33,086 nucleotides of DNA from Verrucomicrobiota bacterium (GCA_016222805.1 JACRQG010000046.1:277077-310162); one strand, 5' to 3'. Positions 16,347-25,076 are shown, counted from the stretch's first letter. Notes: generated from the sequence alone by a model not told the origin. Numbers and translations are program-made.

Positions 16347-17288
16347 CTAGTCCTGCAGCGCCGGCATGGTCGCCTGCGCCCCGTGCAACTGGGGCAGCCA
16401 GAGGCGCACCCGCGTGCCGCGCCCGAGTTCGGACCCGATCCAGAACCGCCCGCCGAACTGACGCGTGGCGAGCACCGCCTTGGTCAAGCCGCAACCCGCG
16501 CCATAGGATCGCACGTCGGACACGTTGCTCCCGCGGCGGCCGAACTTCACCACCTCGGCCAGTTCCCCGGCCGGAATGCCGCGGCCGGTATCCTCCACCA
16601 CGCAACGAAAGCCCGCCGGGCTCGAATGCAGGGCGACGCGCAACTGGCCCCCGGGCGGCGTGTACTTGCGGGCATTCGCGATGAGATCGCGCAAGGTATC
16701 GCGCAGCAGCGTCGGCAGGACCAAGCCGGAGGATCGCGTGCTCTGGATCCGCAGGTCGACGTAATAGTCGTGCGCCTCCTGGACGGCGAGATTGTAGACG
16801 AACCGGTACCGCCCGCGGCTGTGCTGTTCCAGTGCGCGGAAGAACTCCTGCAGGTCGAGTTCGAGTTCCGCAATGGCGAGTGGGGCGACATGCCCGGGAT
16901 CCGCGACCCGGGCCACCAGTTCGCGAGCGCGCACGCTGAGGATCCAGAAGATGACGTCGAGTTGCGCACACGTTGCCGCCGCCGCCCCCGCGCCCGTCGG
17001 TCCATGCGCCGCCCGGTGCAGATCGATCTCGCCGCGAACCAGCGCCTCGAGGTCGTGCACATGCACCGCGTCGTGCATCGCGGCGCCGTGCTCCGTCAAT
17101 CGCTCCACCCTCCGCGCGCACTCCCCCAATCCCGCGGCCAGCAGCGCCGGGTCCCCGGTCATCTCGCGGCCGAGTTGCCCGAGTTCCTCCCGCAGAACAT
17201 TGTACAGATTGAGAAGCGAATGGCAGTTCGCGACTGACTGTTGCGCGGGACTCAGGGGAGCGATCTCGGTGATTTCGATTTCCGGCAT
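16347..17288 (-). CDS. cytosolic histidine-kinase-type ATPase without a canonical H-box
   Basis: A 313-residue protein with no signal peptide or membrane segment. The C-terminal half (about 185-300) is a GHKL/HATPase domain: N-box DLIANARKYTPPGG (Asn205), G1 box VEDTGRGIP (231-239), G2 box YGAGCGLTKAV (262-272), then GGRFWIGSELGRGTRVRLWLP. The N-terminal half is helical, but no standard HisKA H-E-x-x-x-P sequence is present. The best candidate phosphoacceptor is His23 in NCHSLLNLYNVLREEL, reminiscent of Spo0B-like or HWE-type helices. There is no receiver domain in the protein and no response regulator next door. ATG 17288 starts the compact protein; the frame remains open upstream without meaningful sequence. 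It is convergent with the TPR/cyclase-like gene and divergent from the lipoprotein gene. It could be an orphan kinase, a phosphatase or an anti-sigma-like ATPase. Confidence 0.85.
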   Translation of the reverse strand: MPEIEITEIAPLSPAQQSVANCHSLLNLYNVLREELGQLGREMTGDPALLAAGLGECARRVERLTEHGAAMHDAVHVHDLEALVRGEIDLHRAAHGPTGAGAAAATCAQLDVIFWILSVRARELVARVADPGHVAPLAIAELELDLQEFFRALEQHSRGRYRFVYNLAVQEAHDYYVDLRIQSTRSSGLVLPTLLRDTLRDLIANARKYTPPGGQLRVALHSSPAGFRCVVEDTGRGIPAGELAEVVKFGRRGSNVSDVRSYGAGCGLTKAVLATRQFGGRFWIGSELGRGTRVRLWLPQLHGAQATMPALQD

Positions 17289-17298
17289 GGAAGAAGCG

Positions 17299-17320
17299 CC
17301 GGGGACTCCAGCATCCCCGG
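17299..17320. promoter_or_regulatory. inverted repeat in the divergent gap before the lipoprotein gene
   Basis: CCGGGGA (17299-17305) and TCCCCGG (17314-17320) with an 8-nt loop lie in the 125-bp gap between divergent starts at 17288 and 17414. It starts 11 bp before the ATPase gene and could be an operator or a leader hairpin. No clear promoter boxes accompany it. Confidence 0.28.
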
Positions 17321-17413
17321 ACCCGCGCCGCAACTCTGGTCGCGAAAAACCCACCAACCGTTCATCCCCCGCGTGGCTTGCACCTCCCGCATCGGAAGCC
17401 TCAGACTGGCCCC

Positions 17414-17902
17414 ATGTCCTCCCTCCCGCTCCTTGCGTCGATTCACCGGGCACTCGCGGGCGCCCTCGCCCTGGTCCTTCTCGGCACCGTGGTCGCCTGC
17501 CGGAAGGCGGACAGTTCCGCCCCTGCCCCGGCGGCCGCGACGGCCCCCGCGGCGGCGCCGGCCGACGCAGGCGCACCGCCCGAAGTGCAGAAGATGCTGG
17601 GCCGCTGGCTGCGGTCCGACGGCACCTACGAACTGGAGCTAAAGGGCGCCGACAAGAGCGGCGTCGTGCAGGCGGCTTATTTCAATCCCCGCTCGATCAA
17701 CGTCTCGCGCGCGATCTGGATGCGCGGCGCGGAGGGACTGCAAATCGTGGTCGAACTCAACGACGTCGGCTACCCCGGCGCCACCTACGTGCTCTCCCAC
17801 GACGCGAAGGACGACCGGCTGTTCGGCAAGTACAACCAGCCGCAGATGGGACAGACCTTTGAGGTCGATTTTGTCCGGAAGAAGGCGTCGCCGCTACGCT
17901 GA
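17414..17902 (+). CDS. small lipoprotein of unknown function
   Basis: A 162-residue protein. The N-terminus has a lipoprotein signal ending in LLGTVVAC, so Cys would be residue 29, and is followed by an Ala/Pro-rich linker (about 30-55) typical of membrane-tethered lipoproteins. The globular part (about 55-160) contains MLGRWLRSDGTYELELKG, VVQAAYFNPRSINVSRAIW, QIVVELNDVGYPGATYVLSHDAKDDRLFGKY and QTFEVDFVRK. This looks like a small beta-barrel that recurs in bacterial hypothetical proteins, but the family is not identified here. ATG 17414 is chosen over an in-frame TTG at 17378 because it gives the proper signal length. It lies 43 bp before the DTW-domain gene on the same strand and may be cotranscribed with it. 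Confidence 0.78.
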   Translation: MSSLPLLASIHRALAGALALVLLGTVVACRKADSSAPAPAAATAPAAAPADAGAPPEVQKMLGRWLRSDGTYELELKGADKSGVVQAAYFNPRSINVSRAIWMRGAEGLQIVVELNDVGYPGATYVLSHDAKDDRLFGKYNQPQMGQTFEVDFVRKKASPLR

Positions 17903-17945
17903 TGGCCACTTGCCGGCGAATCCGCGGGGGGCAGGGGCGCGTCCG

Positions 17946-18623
17946 ATGCGCCGGCTGACCGCCAACTTCGCGCAACGCTGTCCGCGGTGCCTGCTCACCC
18001 GCCGCTGGTGCGTGTGCCCGGCGCACCGCGAGGTCCGTTGCGCGCTGGCCGTCGACGTCCTGATGCACCCGCGCGAGCAGTTTCGCCCCACCAGCACCGG
18101 GCACCTCATCCGTCGCGTGCTGCCGGACTCGCGGCAGCATGTCTGGACCCGCGAGCGCTCGCTTGCCGCCGACGCGGTGCGGCGGCCGGGACGCGAACTC
18201 TGGGTCCTCCACCCGCACGGCCAGCCTCCGCCCATCGAATCGTCGCCGGAGCAGGTGCAGGTGCTGCTGCTCGACGGCGTCTGGAGTGAAGCCACGGCGA
18301 TGGCCCAGGCCGTCGCCGGCTGGGGCCGGCTGGTCGCGCTGCCGATGCAAGGCACGAGCCGTTTCTGGCTGCGCACGCAACAGGACGGCGGCCGGTTCTC
18401 GACTGTGGAGTCGCTGCTGTTCCTCCTGCAGACCTTCGGCCTCCGGGAGGCGCATGACGAACTGCGCCTGCAGTTCGAGTTGCACGTCTACGCCAGCCTG
18501 CGCGCCCGCGGCCGGCGCGACCTCGCGGAGCATTTCCTCGACGGCTCGCCCGCGGCCAAGGCCTTCGCCGGCTTCCTTGCCCAACTGCACGCCCGGCGTC
18601 CCCTCGCACCGCCCCCTCCCTGA
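17946..18623 (+). CDS. DTW-domain protein, probable tRNA-uridine aminocarboxypropyltransferase
   Basis: A 225-residue protein of the DTW family, whose characterised members (TapT/YfiP, DTWD1/2) transfer the aminocarboxypropyl group of SAM to tRNA uridine to make acp3U. The N-terminal zinc-ribbon-like cysteines are present (C12, C15, C22, C24 in CPRC...WCVC). The signature region reads LLLDGVWSEATAMAQ, that is D110-G-V112-W113: the Thr of the defining D-x-T-W motif is replaced by Val. Downstream FWLRTQQDGGRFSTVESLLFLL matches the conserved STxE segment (152-155). Start ATG 17946 directly precedes the cysteine motif. The context, after a lipoprotein gene and before a receptor gene, gives no further hint. 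Confidence 0.85.
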   Translation: MRRLTANFAQRCPRCLLTRRWCVCPAHREVRCALAVDVLMHPREQFRPTSTGHLIRRVLPDSRQHVWTRERSLAADAVRRPGRELWVLHPHGQPPPIESSPEQVQVLLLDGVWSEATAMAQAVAGWGRLVALPMQGTSRFWLRTQQDGGRFSTVESLLFLLQTFGLREAHDELRLQFELHVYASLRARGRRDLAEHFLDGSPAAKAFAGFLAQLHARRPLAPPPP

Positions 18624-18756
18624 AACGGACGCAACCGGCGCCCTCCCGAAAAAACGTGGACTTGGCCGCCTCCCGTCCCTTGATTGAACACCTCCACAAT
18701 TGGACAGTCTGCGCCGACGCACCTGCCAGTGGGTCGCGCGCCCAACACCCAACAGC

Positions 18757-21700
18757 ATGAACTACTCCCCCGTCGGTTCCGTACCGCGTTGGCTGCGATT
18801 TGCAGCCCGCTTCGCCCTCCTCGCGGCGCTCGCCAGCGCCGCCCTCTCCGCCCAGACGGGCAGCGTCACCGGCTCGGTGACCAGCACCGCCACCCGCAAC
18901 GCCCTCCAGGGCGCGGTGGTGAGCATCCCGGCCCTCAACCGCACCGAGATCACCGACAGCGCGGGCAGCTTCCTTTTCCAGGGCCTGCCCGCCGGCCCGG
19001 TGGAACTCCTCGTCACCTACGCGGGCTTCGATGACCGCCGCATCCCGGCGACGGTGCGCGCCGGCGAAACAACCCGCCTCGACGCCGACATGAAGCCCAC
19101 CGCTGCGATCATGATGGAGGCCTTCACCGTCGCCACCGTCCGCGAGGGCCAGGCGCTTGCCATCACCGAGCAGCGCAACGCCCCCAACCTGAAGAACATC
19201 ACCGCACTCGACGAGTGGGGTGTCCTCCCGACCCAAAACGTCGGTGAACTGGTCTCCCGCATGCCGGGCATCACCGGCTGGCAGACCGACGAGGACGACC
19301 TGATCATGAATGTCAGCATCCGCGGCCAGCCGTTCAATTACACCCGCCTGAACATCGACGGCATGTCCTCGACCGGTGTCGGCGGCGACGGCCGCACCGC
19401 CACCCTGCACTCCTTCTCCGGGTCGATGTACGAACAAATCGAGATCATCGCCGGCCAGACGCCCGACAAGCGGGCCGATTCCCTCGGCGGCCAGCTCAAC
19501 CTCAAGACCCGCTCGCCTCTCGCGATGGCCGAGCGCCGGCGCGTGACCTACGCCGTCAGTGCACGCTATTTCCCCTCCTGGTCCAACGTCAACGACGTGG
19601 TGTCCAAGCGCCCCATCCGCCCCGACATCAGCGGCACCTACACCGAGGTCTACGATGTCCGCGGCGGCGTGCGCAATCTCGCCCTCTCCGTCAGCGCGTC
19701 CTACCAGGAGGTGTTGAGCCCGTTCGATTCCGACCTGCTGCAATACGAAAACACCACTTCGGACGTCGCGTTCTTCAACAACTACCTCCGAAAGAGCGGC
19801 TACAACAACCGCTTCATCACCGCCGTCAGCGCGCGCGCCGATTACCGCCTGTCGCCGCGGACGAACGTTTCGCTGCGCTACCTCTTCAATGCCGGGTCCG
19901 AACCGTTCTTCAACTACACGGACATCCAGCCGCGCGTGACCACCAACCTCACGGTCTTCAACCCGAATGTCGCCGGCTCCACCGGCGCCATCATGCCCGG
20001 CTACACCGCCAACCGCACCGAGATCCGCGCCGCCGGCAACTCGTCGATGTTCCTCAACCCGCAGCGGTATTCCTTCACCAGCCGCAATCCCACGGGCACG
20101 CTCGTCTTCGAGCACAACTTCGGCCGTCTGAAGCTCGACCACGCCTACCGCTGGTCCAAGACCCACTGGGACTCCGGTGCCGGCCGCAAGCGCGAGAACG
20201 GCACCCTCCAGCTCCGCACGCCCGACGGCCAGATCGGCTTCGTCCTCGATAACTCCAAGCGCTTCGGCCAGGTCTTCACCCAGACCTCCGGGCCCGACGT
20301 CTACAATCCGGCCAACTACGCCGCCTTCCAGACGGGCGCCGCCAACGCCACGACGCAGCCCGTGCCCACCACCTCGGTGATCTTCAACAAGCGCGACACG
20401 ATCACCGACACCAACGAGGTCACCGGCACCGTCAACGCCAACTACGCCTTCGCCACCGAGATCCAGCTCAGTCTCAAGGCCGGCCTCGACAGCATCAACC
20501 GCCGCGTCAACAACCGCCAGCCGTACAACCAGCGTTGGTACGGGGTCGTCGGCACCACCCTCACCGGTACCCCGCTGATGGAACTCACCGAGTTCGAGCG
20601 CGAGCACGGCGGCCGGCGCCTGCCGGTCTTCGATCCCACCGTGGTCAGCACACAGCTGAACAATCCGGCCCTCTGGTACCAGGACCTCAACGTCACCGCG
20701 ACGTCGATCTACACCAATCGCCGGCTCCTCGAGGAAAGCGTTGATTCGGCCTACCTCCAGGGCCAGACCCGCCTGAAGGGCCTCACGATTCTCGGTGGCG
20801 TCCGCGGCGAATGGGTCAGCACCGACACCTTCACCTACGCCTTCCGCACCACCCGCACGCCCATCGCAGTCGAACCCGACCACTTCAAGCGTGCCAAGAT
20901 GGACGCCGTGGCCATCACCCGCGACGGCAAGTACCACAAGTTCTTCCCCAGCCTCCATCTCGCCTACGACATCACGCCCAACCTCAAGCTGCGCGGCAGC
21001 TACTCGACCAGCTACGGCCGGCCGTTCCTCGCCCAGCTGATCGCCGGCGTCACTCCCAACGACACCGCCCGCACGGTCACGATGGGCAACCCGGAGCTGA
21101 AGCCGCAGATGGCGAAGAACTACGATCTCAAGCTGGAATATTATTACAGCAACAGCGGCATGTTCTCGGTCAGCGGCTATCGCAAGACGATCAAGGACTA
21201 TATCGGCTCCGCGGCGCGCTCCGGCTACGTGATTCCCGACGGTCCGGACAACGGATTTGAGGGCAACTACGTCGGCTACGAAATCGTCCAGGCCAACAAC
21301 CTCGGCAGCGCCAAGCTCCGCGGCATGGAGGTCGATTTCCGTCAGCGCCTCGTCTTCCTTCCCGGGGTGCTCAAAGGCCTGACTGTGCGGGGCAACTACA
21401 CCTACCTGGAAACGGAAGGCCGTTTCAACGGCACCGTCGACCTCAAGAACGGCCAGGTCGCCGGTTTTGTGCCCCGCGCGGCCAACCTCGGCCTCCAATA
21501 TGCCTACCGGAAGTTCGGCGCCTCCTTCGACGTGAACTACACCGGCCGCTACCCGACCGGCTATAGCCTCACCTCGCCCGGCAGCGGCAATATCTACCGC
21601 GACAAGATTATCCGGATGAACGCGGGCGTGACGTACAAGGTGCGGCCGAACGCGACCGCGTTCCTCAACATCATCAACCTCGCCGAGGAAGGGACGGAAA

Positions 21701-21783
21701 TCTACACCTACACGCCCTCGCGGCCGCGCCAGGCTCTGGTTGCGTCCCAGGCGCTCAAGTTCGGCGTGACGGGCCAGTTCTAA
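18757..21783 (+). CDS. TonB-dependent receptor with carboxypeptidase-like N-terminal domain (paralogue 1)
   Basis: A 1008-residue outer-membrane receptor. A Sec signal (about 1-32, ending ALSA) is followed by a carboxypeptidase-regulatory-like domain (about 36-115, NALQGAVVSIPALNRTEI, GLPAGPVELLVTYAGF). Then come a TonB-box-like stretch (MEAFTVAT), the plug domain (about 135-260, TQNVGELVSRMPGI, VSIRGQPFNYTRLNIDGMSS, LGGQLNLKTRS) and the long beta-barrel, ending in the aromatic Phe of VTGQF. The style matches the TonB-Xanth-Caul type receptors that import oligosaccharides, but the ligand cannot be read from sequence. ATG 18757 is chosen for its signal peptide over a TTG at 18700. It is closely related to the next gene and is followed by a strong terminator. 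Confidence 0.94.
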   Translation: MNYSPVGSVPRWLRFAARFALLAALASAALSAQTGSVTGSVTSTATRNALQGAVVSIPALNRTEITDSAGSFLFQGLPAGPVELLVTYAGFDDRRIPATVRAGETTRLDADMKPTAAIMMEAFTVATVREGQALAITEQRNAPNLKNITALDEWGVLPTQNVGELVSRMPGITGWQTDEDDLIMNVSIRGQPFNYTRLNIDGMSSTGVGGDGRTATLHSFSGSMYEQIEIIAGQTPDKRADSLGGQLNLKTRSPLAMAERRRVTYAVSARYFPSWSNVNDVVSKRPIRPDISGTYTEVYDVRGGVRNLALSVSASYQEVLSPFDSDLLQYENTTSDVAFFNNYLRKSGYNNRFITAVSARADYRLSPRTNVSLRYLFNAGSEPFFNYTDIQPRVTTNLTVFNPNVAGSTGAIMPGYTANRTEIRAAGNSSMFLNPQRYSFTSRNPTGTLVFEHNFGRLKLDHAYRWSKTHWDSGAGRKRENGTLQLRTPDGQIGFVLDNSKRFGQVFTQTSGPDVYNPANYAAFQTGAANATTQPVPTTSVIFNKRDTITDTNEVTGTVNANYAFATEIQLSLKAGLDSINRRVNNRQPYNQRWYGVVGTTLTGTPLMELTEFEREHGGRRLPVFDPTVVSTQLNNPALWYQDLNVTATSIYTNRRLLEESVDSAYLQGQTRLKGLTILGGVRGEWVSTDTFTYAFRTTRTPIAVEPDHFKRAKMDAVAITRDGKYHKFFPSLHLAYDITPNLKLRGSYSTSYGRPFLAQLIAGVTPNDTARTVTMGNPELKPQMAKNYDLKLEYYYSNSGMFSVSGYRKTIKDYIGSAARSGYVIPDGPDNGFEGNYVGYEIVQANNLGSAKLRGMEVDFRQRLVFLPGVLKGLTVRGNYTYLETEGRFNGTVDLKNGQVAGFVPRAANLGLQYAYRKFGASFDVNYTGRYPTGYSLTSPGSGNIYRDKIIRMNAGVTYKVRPNATAFLNIINLAEEGTEIYTYTPSRPRQALVASQALKFGVTGQF

Positions 21784-21811
21784 TCCCGGATCCGCTTCCG
21801 GTTGTTCTCCC

Positions 21812-21844
21812 CGCCCCCGGCCGCAACGCCGGGGGCGTTTTCTT
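21812..21844 (+). terminator. intrinsic terminator of the first TonB-dependent receptor
   Basis: CGCCCCCGGC (21812-21821) pairs with GCCGGGGGCG (21828-21837) to give a perfect 10-bp GC-rich stem with a 6-nt loop. The tract TTTTCTT (21838-21844) follows immediately, 28 bp after the stop codon. This is the clearest Rho-independent terminator in the window. Confidence 0.88.
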
Positions 21845-21881
21845 ACCGGGCACCTCACTTGCGCCCGCCGTCCGCCACCCG

Positions 21882-21958
21882 TGTGGGCGCGGCGACCCCG
21901 CCGCGCGCCCTAACCGGTTATCCGACGGAATCAGCGGGGCGAGGTCGCCCCGCCCACA
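21882..21958. repeat. 77-nt inverted pair of palindromic repeats (family A)
   Basis: Plus-strand TGTGGGCGCGGCGACC at 21882 and minus-strand TGTGGGCGGGGCGACC read from 21958 face each other. Each continues into its own hairpin: GCGCGGCG/CGCCGCGC (21887-21906) and GCGGGGCG/CGCCCCGC (21934-21953), both with 4-nt loops. The two hairpins are 27 nt apart. The same layout recurs at 29560-29635 and half of it at 25117-25141. Confidence 0.72.
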
Positions 21959-22100
21959 GGGGAAAAGGCCCTGCCGGCGGGCGTGCCTCCTCGGCGCTTT
22001 CGCCACTCCGCCACTCCACTCCGGCGCTTGAACCCCACCCGGCCTCGTGGTGCACTTCGCGACCAGCGGCCGGTGATCTCCCCGGTCCTGCCCTGCTCCA

Positions 22101-25076
22101 ATGAACTGCCTCCTCGGTCTCCGCGACGCTCACCGCCGACTCCGGCGAATCCTCGGTCTCTGCGCCCTCGCGCTCCTCGGCTCACCCGCCGCCCTGCCCG
22201 GTGCCACCGCTCCGGCCTCCACCGGCACCCTCGTGGGCACGGTTACGAGCACCGGCACGCAGAACGCGCTGCAGGGCGCGGTCGTGACCATTCCGGCCCT
22301 CAGCCGGAGCGAACTCACCGACAACACCGGCAGTTTCGCCTTCTCCGGCCTCCCGGCCGGCGCCGTCGAACTCGTCCTCTCCTACACCGGCTTCAACGAT
22401 GAACGCCGCACCGCGGCCATCCGTGCCGGCGAGACCAGCCGACTCGCCGTCGCCCTCACGCCGACTCCGGCCATCACGATGGAGGCGTTCACCGTCTCCG
22501 CCGAACGCGAGGGCCACGCGCTCGCCGCCACCGAGCAGCGCAACGCCGACAACATCAAGACCGTCGCCGCCATCGACTCGTGGGGCAACATGCCGAACAT
22601 GAGCGTGGGCGAACTCGCCATGCGCCTTCCCGGCATGACGTTCCAGCTCGATAGCGACGACGTCGTCATGAACGTCAGCATCCGCGGCATGTCGACGGAC
22701 TTCACGCGACTGAGCATCGATGGCATGTCCTCGACCTCGGTCGCCGGCAACGGCCGCACCGCCAGCCTCCACTCCTTCTCCGGCGCCCTCTACGAGCAGG
22801 TCGAGGTCGTGTCCGGCGTGCTGCCCGACAGCTCCGCCGATTCGATCGGCGGTTCCGTCAATCTCAAGACCCGCTCCAGCTTCAGCATGGGGGAGAAGCG
22901 GCGGATCAACTACAGCATTGGCGCCCGCTGGGCACCGCCCTTCTTCTACCGCACCCCGGAGCGCGCCGAGCGCAACCTGCATCATTCGGTCAGTTTCTCC
23001 TACTCCGAACGCTTCAGCATCCGCGGCGGGCGCAACAACCTCGGCGTGTCCGTGAGCCTCGCGCAGAGCGAAAACGTGAATCCGTTCAACATCCGAATCT
23101 TCGACTACCAGGCGACCACCAATGCCGCCGCCTACCTGCGCGATTTCCAGACCTTCAGCGGCATGAACAACCGCCATCTCACCGCCGTGAACCTGAAGGC
23201 CGACTACAAGTACTCCGACGCCTCGAAGTTCTCCGTCAGCCTGATCTACAACCGCGGCGCTGAACCGTCCTTCGACCGCAACGTCATCCAGGCTTCCACC
23301 GCCTCCACCACGCCCACGGTCGGCACCGCCGCCACCGCCCAGATTGTCCCGGGCTACACGGAGAGTCGCACGGAGATCCGTCCGGTCACGGGTTCCAACT
23401 TCGACATCAGCCAGGCGCACTGGTCGTTTTTCAGCGACAACCCCACCGTCACGTTCTCCGGCGATCACCGCTGGGGCCGCCTCGTGGCCGACTACGCCGC
23501 CCGCTACAGCTACACGCACTTTGACTCCGGCACCGGCAAGACCGGCCCGGGCAAGGCCTCCGGCGGCCAGCTCACCATGCGCGTGCCCGGCATCGGCTTC
23601 GTCCTCGACAAGTCCGACCCCGACGGCCGCGTCTTCACCCAGACCGCCGGGCCCAGCGTGTATGACCTTTCCAGCTACACCAGCAACCTCGTGTTCACCA
23701 AACGCGACTCGATCTCCGATGTGCCGGAGGTCAGCGCCAACGCCAATGCCGCCCTCACGCTGCCCACGCGGCTGCCGTTCACCGTCAAGACCGGCGTCAA
23801 CTTCCGCCGCCGCGGCTGGGAAACGCGGCAGCGCGACACCCGCCGCTGGAACCGCACCGCCGGCGCGCCCCCGTTGCCCGCCGTGTTCGTGCCGCTCTCG
23901 ACCTTCGATCTCCGCCAGGGCGGCCCCCGCATCCCCGCTGTCGACGTTCGCGCCCTTAACGACGAGCTCTCCAACCCCGCGCTCTGGACCGAGGATCTCG
24001 TCTACCGCGCGCAGCAGAAGTACGTGAGCAACCGCAACGCCACCGAGGAAATCCAGGCGGGTTACGTGCGCCTCACCACCCGCCTGCAGCGACTGGGCCT
24101 CACCGGCGGACTCCGCGTCGAGAACACCGAAATCCAGGGCTACACCTTCCTGAAGTTCCGCAGCACGACGGTGGCGCAGGAGCCCGACCCCTTCAAGCGC
24201 GCCGCCCTCGACTATGGCGACGTCAGCAATCGCGGCGACTACCGGCGGTCGTTCCCGAGCCTCCATGCCACCTACGATCTCGCCGCCAATCTCAAGGCCC
24301 GCGCCAGCTGGTCCACCAGCTTCGCCCGGCCCAACTTCGTCAGCCTCATCCCCACCGCCACGGTCAACGAGGCGCAGCAGACGGTCACCGGCTCCAACCC
24401 GGGCCTCGGCCCGCAGTATGCCCGCAACCTCGACGCCAAGCTCGAGTATTATTTCAAACCCGCGGGCCTGCTCTCGGTGGGCTACTTCAAGAAAAACATC
24501 CGCGACTACATCGTCACGCAGGAGGTCGGCATCGTGCCGTTCGGGCCGGACAACGGCTTCGACGGCTTCTACGAGGGCTACCGGTTCTTCACCAGCGTCA
24601 ACGGCGGCACCGCCAACGTCCGCGGCTGGGAGTTCGACTATCGCCAGCAGTTCACCTTCTTGCCCGGTCTCCTGCGCGGGCTCGGGCTCATGGCCAACTA
24701 CACACGCCTCGAGACCGAGGGCGACTTCGGGGGCACTTACCGCCGCACCGACGAAATCACCGGGTTCACCCCGCGCTCCGCCAACGTCAGCCTCACCTAT
24801 ACCTACCGTGGCTTCACGGCCCGCGTGACCACGAGCTACACCGGGCGCATCATCACGACCTATTCCGCCAACGAGGCCAACCGCGTCTACCGGAAGCCGA
24901 TCACCACGACCAACCTGAACCTCTCCTACCGCGTGCACCGCCACGCCAACCTCTTCTGCGATGTCAGCAACCTCCTCGAGACCGGACCGTCGTTCTATCG
25001 CTACATTCCCGCGCGCCTGCGCGAAACACGCTTCCTGCCTTCGGCCGTGACCTTCGGGGTCAATGGCCAGTTCTAG
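22101..25076 (+). CDS. TonB-dependent receptor with carboxypeptidase-like N-terminal domain (paralogue 2)
   Basis: A 991-residue outer-membrane receptor and close paralogue of the preceding gene. The order is the same: signal peptide (about 1-35), regulatory-like domain (NALQGAVVTIPALSRSEL, GLPAGAVELVLSYTGF), TonB-box-like MEAFTVSA, plug (MSVGELAMRLPGM, VSIRGMSTDFTRLSIDGMSS, IGGSVNLKTRS) and barrel ending VNGQF. N-terminal and plug domains are nearly colinear with paralogue 1, while the barrel diverges in loop lengths and sequence (for example the TTRLQRLGLTGGLRVENTE region), so the ligands probably differ. ATG 22101 gives a plausible signal peptide. No SusD-like partner is encoded nearby, as expected outside the Bacteroidota. 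Confidence 0.93.
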   Translation: MNCLLGLRDAHRRLRRILGLCALALLGSPAALPGATAPASTGTLVGTVTSTGTQNALQGAVVTIPALSRSELTDNTGSFAFSGLPAGAVELVLSYTGFNDERRTAAIRAGETSRLAVALTPTPAITMEAFTVSAEREGHALAATEQRNADNIKTVAAIDSWGNMPNMSVGELAMRLPGMTFQLDSDDVVMNVSIRGMSTDFTRLSIDGMSSTSVAGNGRTASLHSFSGALYEQVEVVSGVLPDSSADSIGGSVNLKTRSSFSMGEKRRINYSIGARWAPPFFYRTPERAERNLHHSVSFSYSERFSIRGGRNNLGVSVSLAQSENVNPFNIRIFDYQATTNAAAYLRDFQTFSGMNNRHLTAVNLKADYKYSDASKFSVSLIYNRGAEPSFDRNVIQASTASTTPTVGTAATAQIVPGYTESRTEIRPVTGSNFDISQAHWSFFSDNPTVTFSGDHRWGRLVADYAARYSYTHFDSGTGKTGPGKASGGQLTMRVPGIGFVLDKSDPDGRVFTQTAGPSVYDLSSYTSNLVFTKRDSISDVPEVSANANAALTLPTRLPFTVKTGVNFRRRGWETRQRDTRRWNRTAGAPPLPAVFVPLSTFDLRQGGPRIPAVDVRALNDELSNPALWTEDLVYRAQQKYVSNRNATEEIQAGYVRLTTRLQRLGLTGGLRVENTEIQGYTFLKFRSTTVAQEPDPFKRAALDYGDVSNRGDYRRSFPSLHATYDLAANLKARASWSTSFARPNFVSLIPTATVNEAQQTVTGSNPGLGPQYARNLDAKLEYYFKPAGLLSVGYFKKNIRDYIVTQEVGIVPFGPDNGFDGFYEGYRFFTSVNGGTANVRGWEFDYRQQFTFLPGLLRGLGLMANYTRLETEGDFGGTYRRTDEITGFTPRSANVSLTYTYRGFTARVTTSYTGRIITTYSANEANRVYRKPITTTNLNLSYRVHRHANLFCDVSNLLETGPSFYRYIPARLRETRFLPSAVTFGVNGQF

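Larger units (their letters stand above)
21784..22100. other. 317-bp gap between the tandem receptors
   Basis: No gene was found here. From left to right it holds the intrinsic terminator of the first receptor (21812-21844), the 77-nt paired palindromic repeat (21882-21958) and about 140 bp before the second receptor in which no clear promoter was recognised. The terminator implies that the second receptor has its own promoter. Confidence 0.7.

Noticed and set aside
14137-17121. Minus-strand open frame of 994 codons across the TPR/cyclase-like gene and into the ATPase gene
   Set aside because: It overlaps two well-supported genes in other frames and contains no recognisable domain.
18624-18756. 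Promoter TTGATT (18680) with GACAGT 17 bp downstream before the first receptor
   Set aside because: The -10 matches only three of six bases and the pair is no better than chance in this sequence.
18106-21858. Minus-strand open frame of 1250 codons antisense to the first TonB-dependent receptor
   Set aside because: Low-complexity, Gly/Val/Asp/Glu-rich translation without family motifs; explained by strong GC codon bias of the sense gene, which keeps an antisense frame open.
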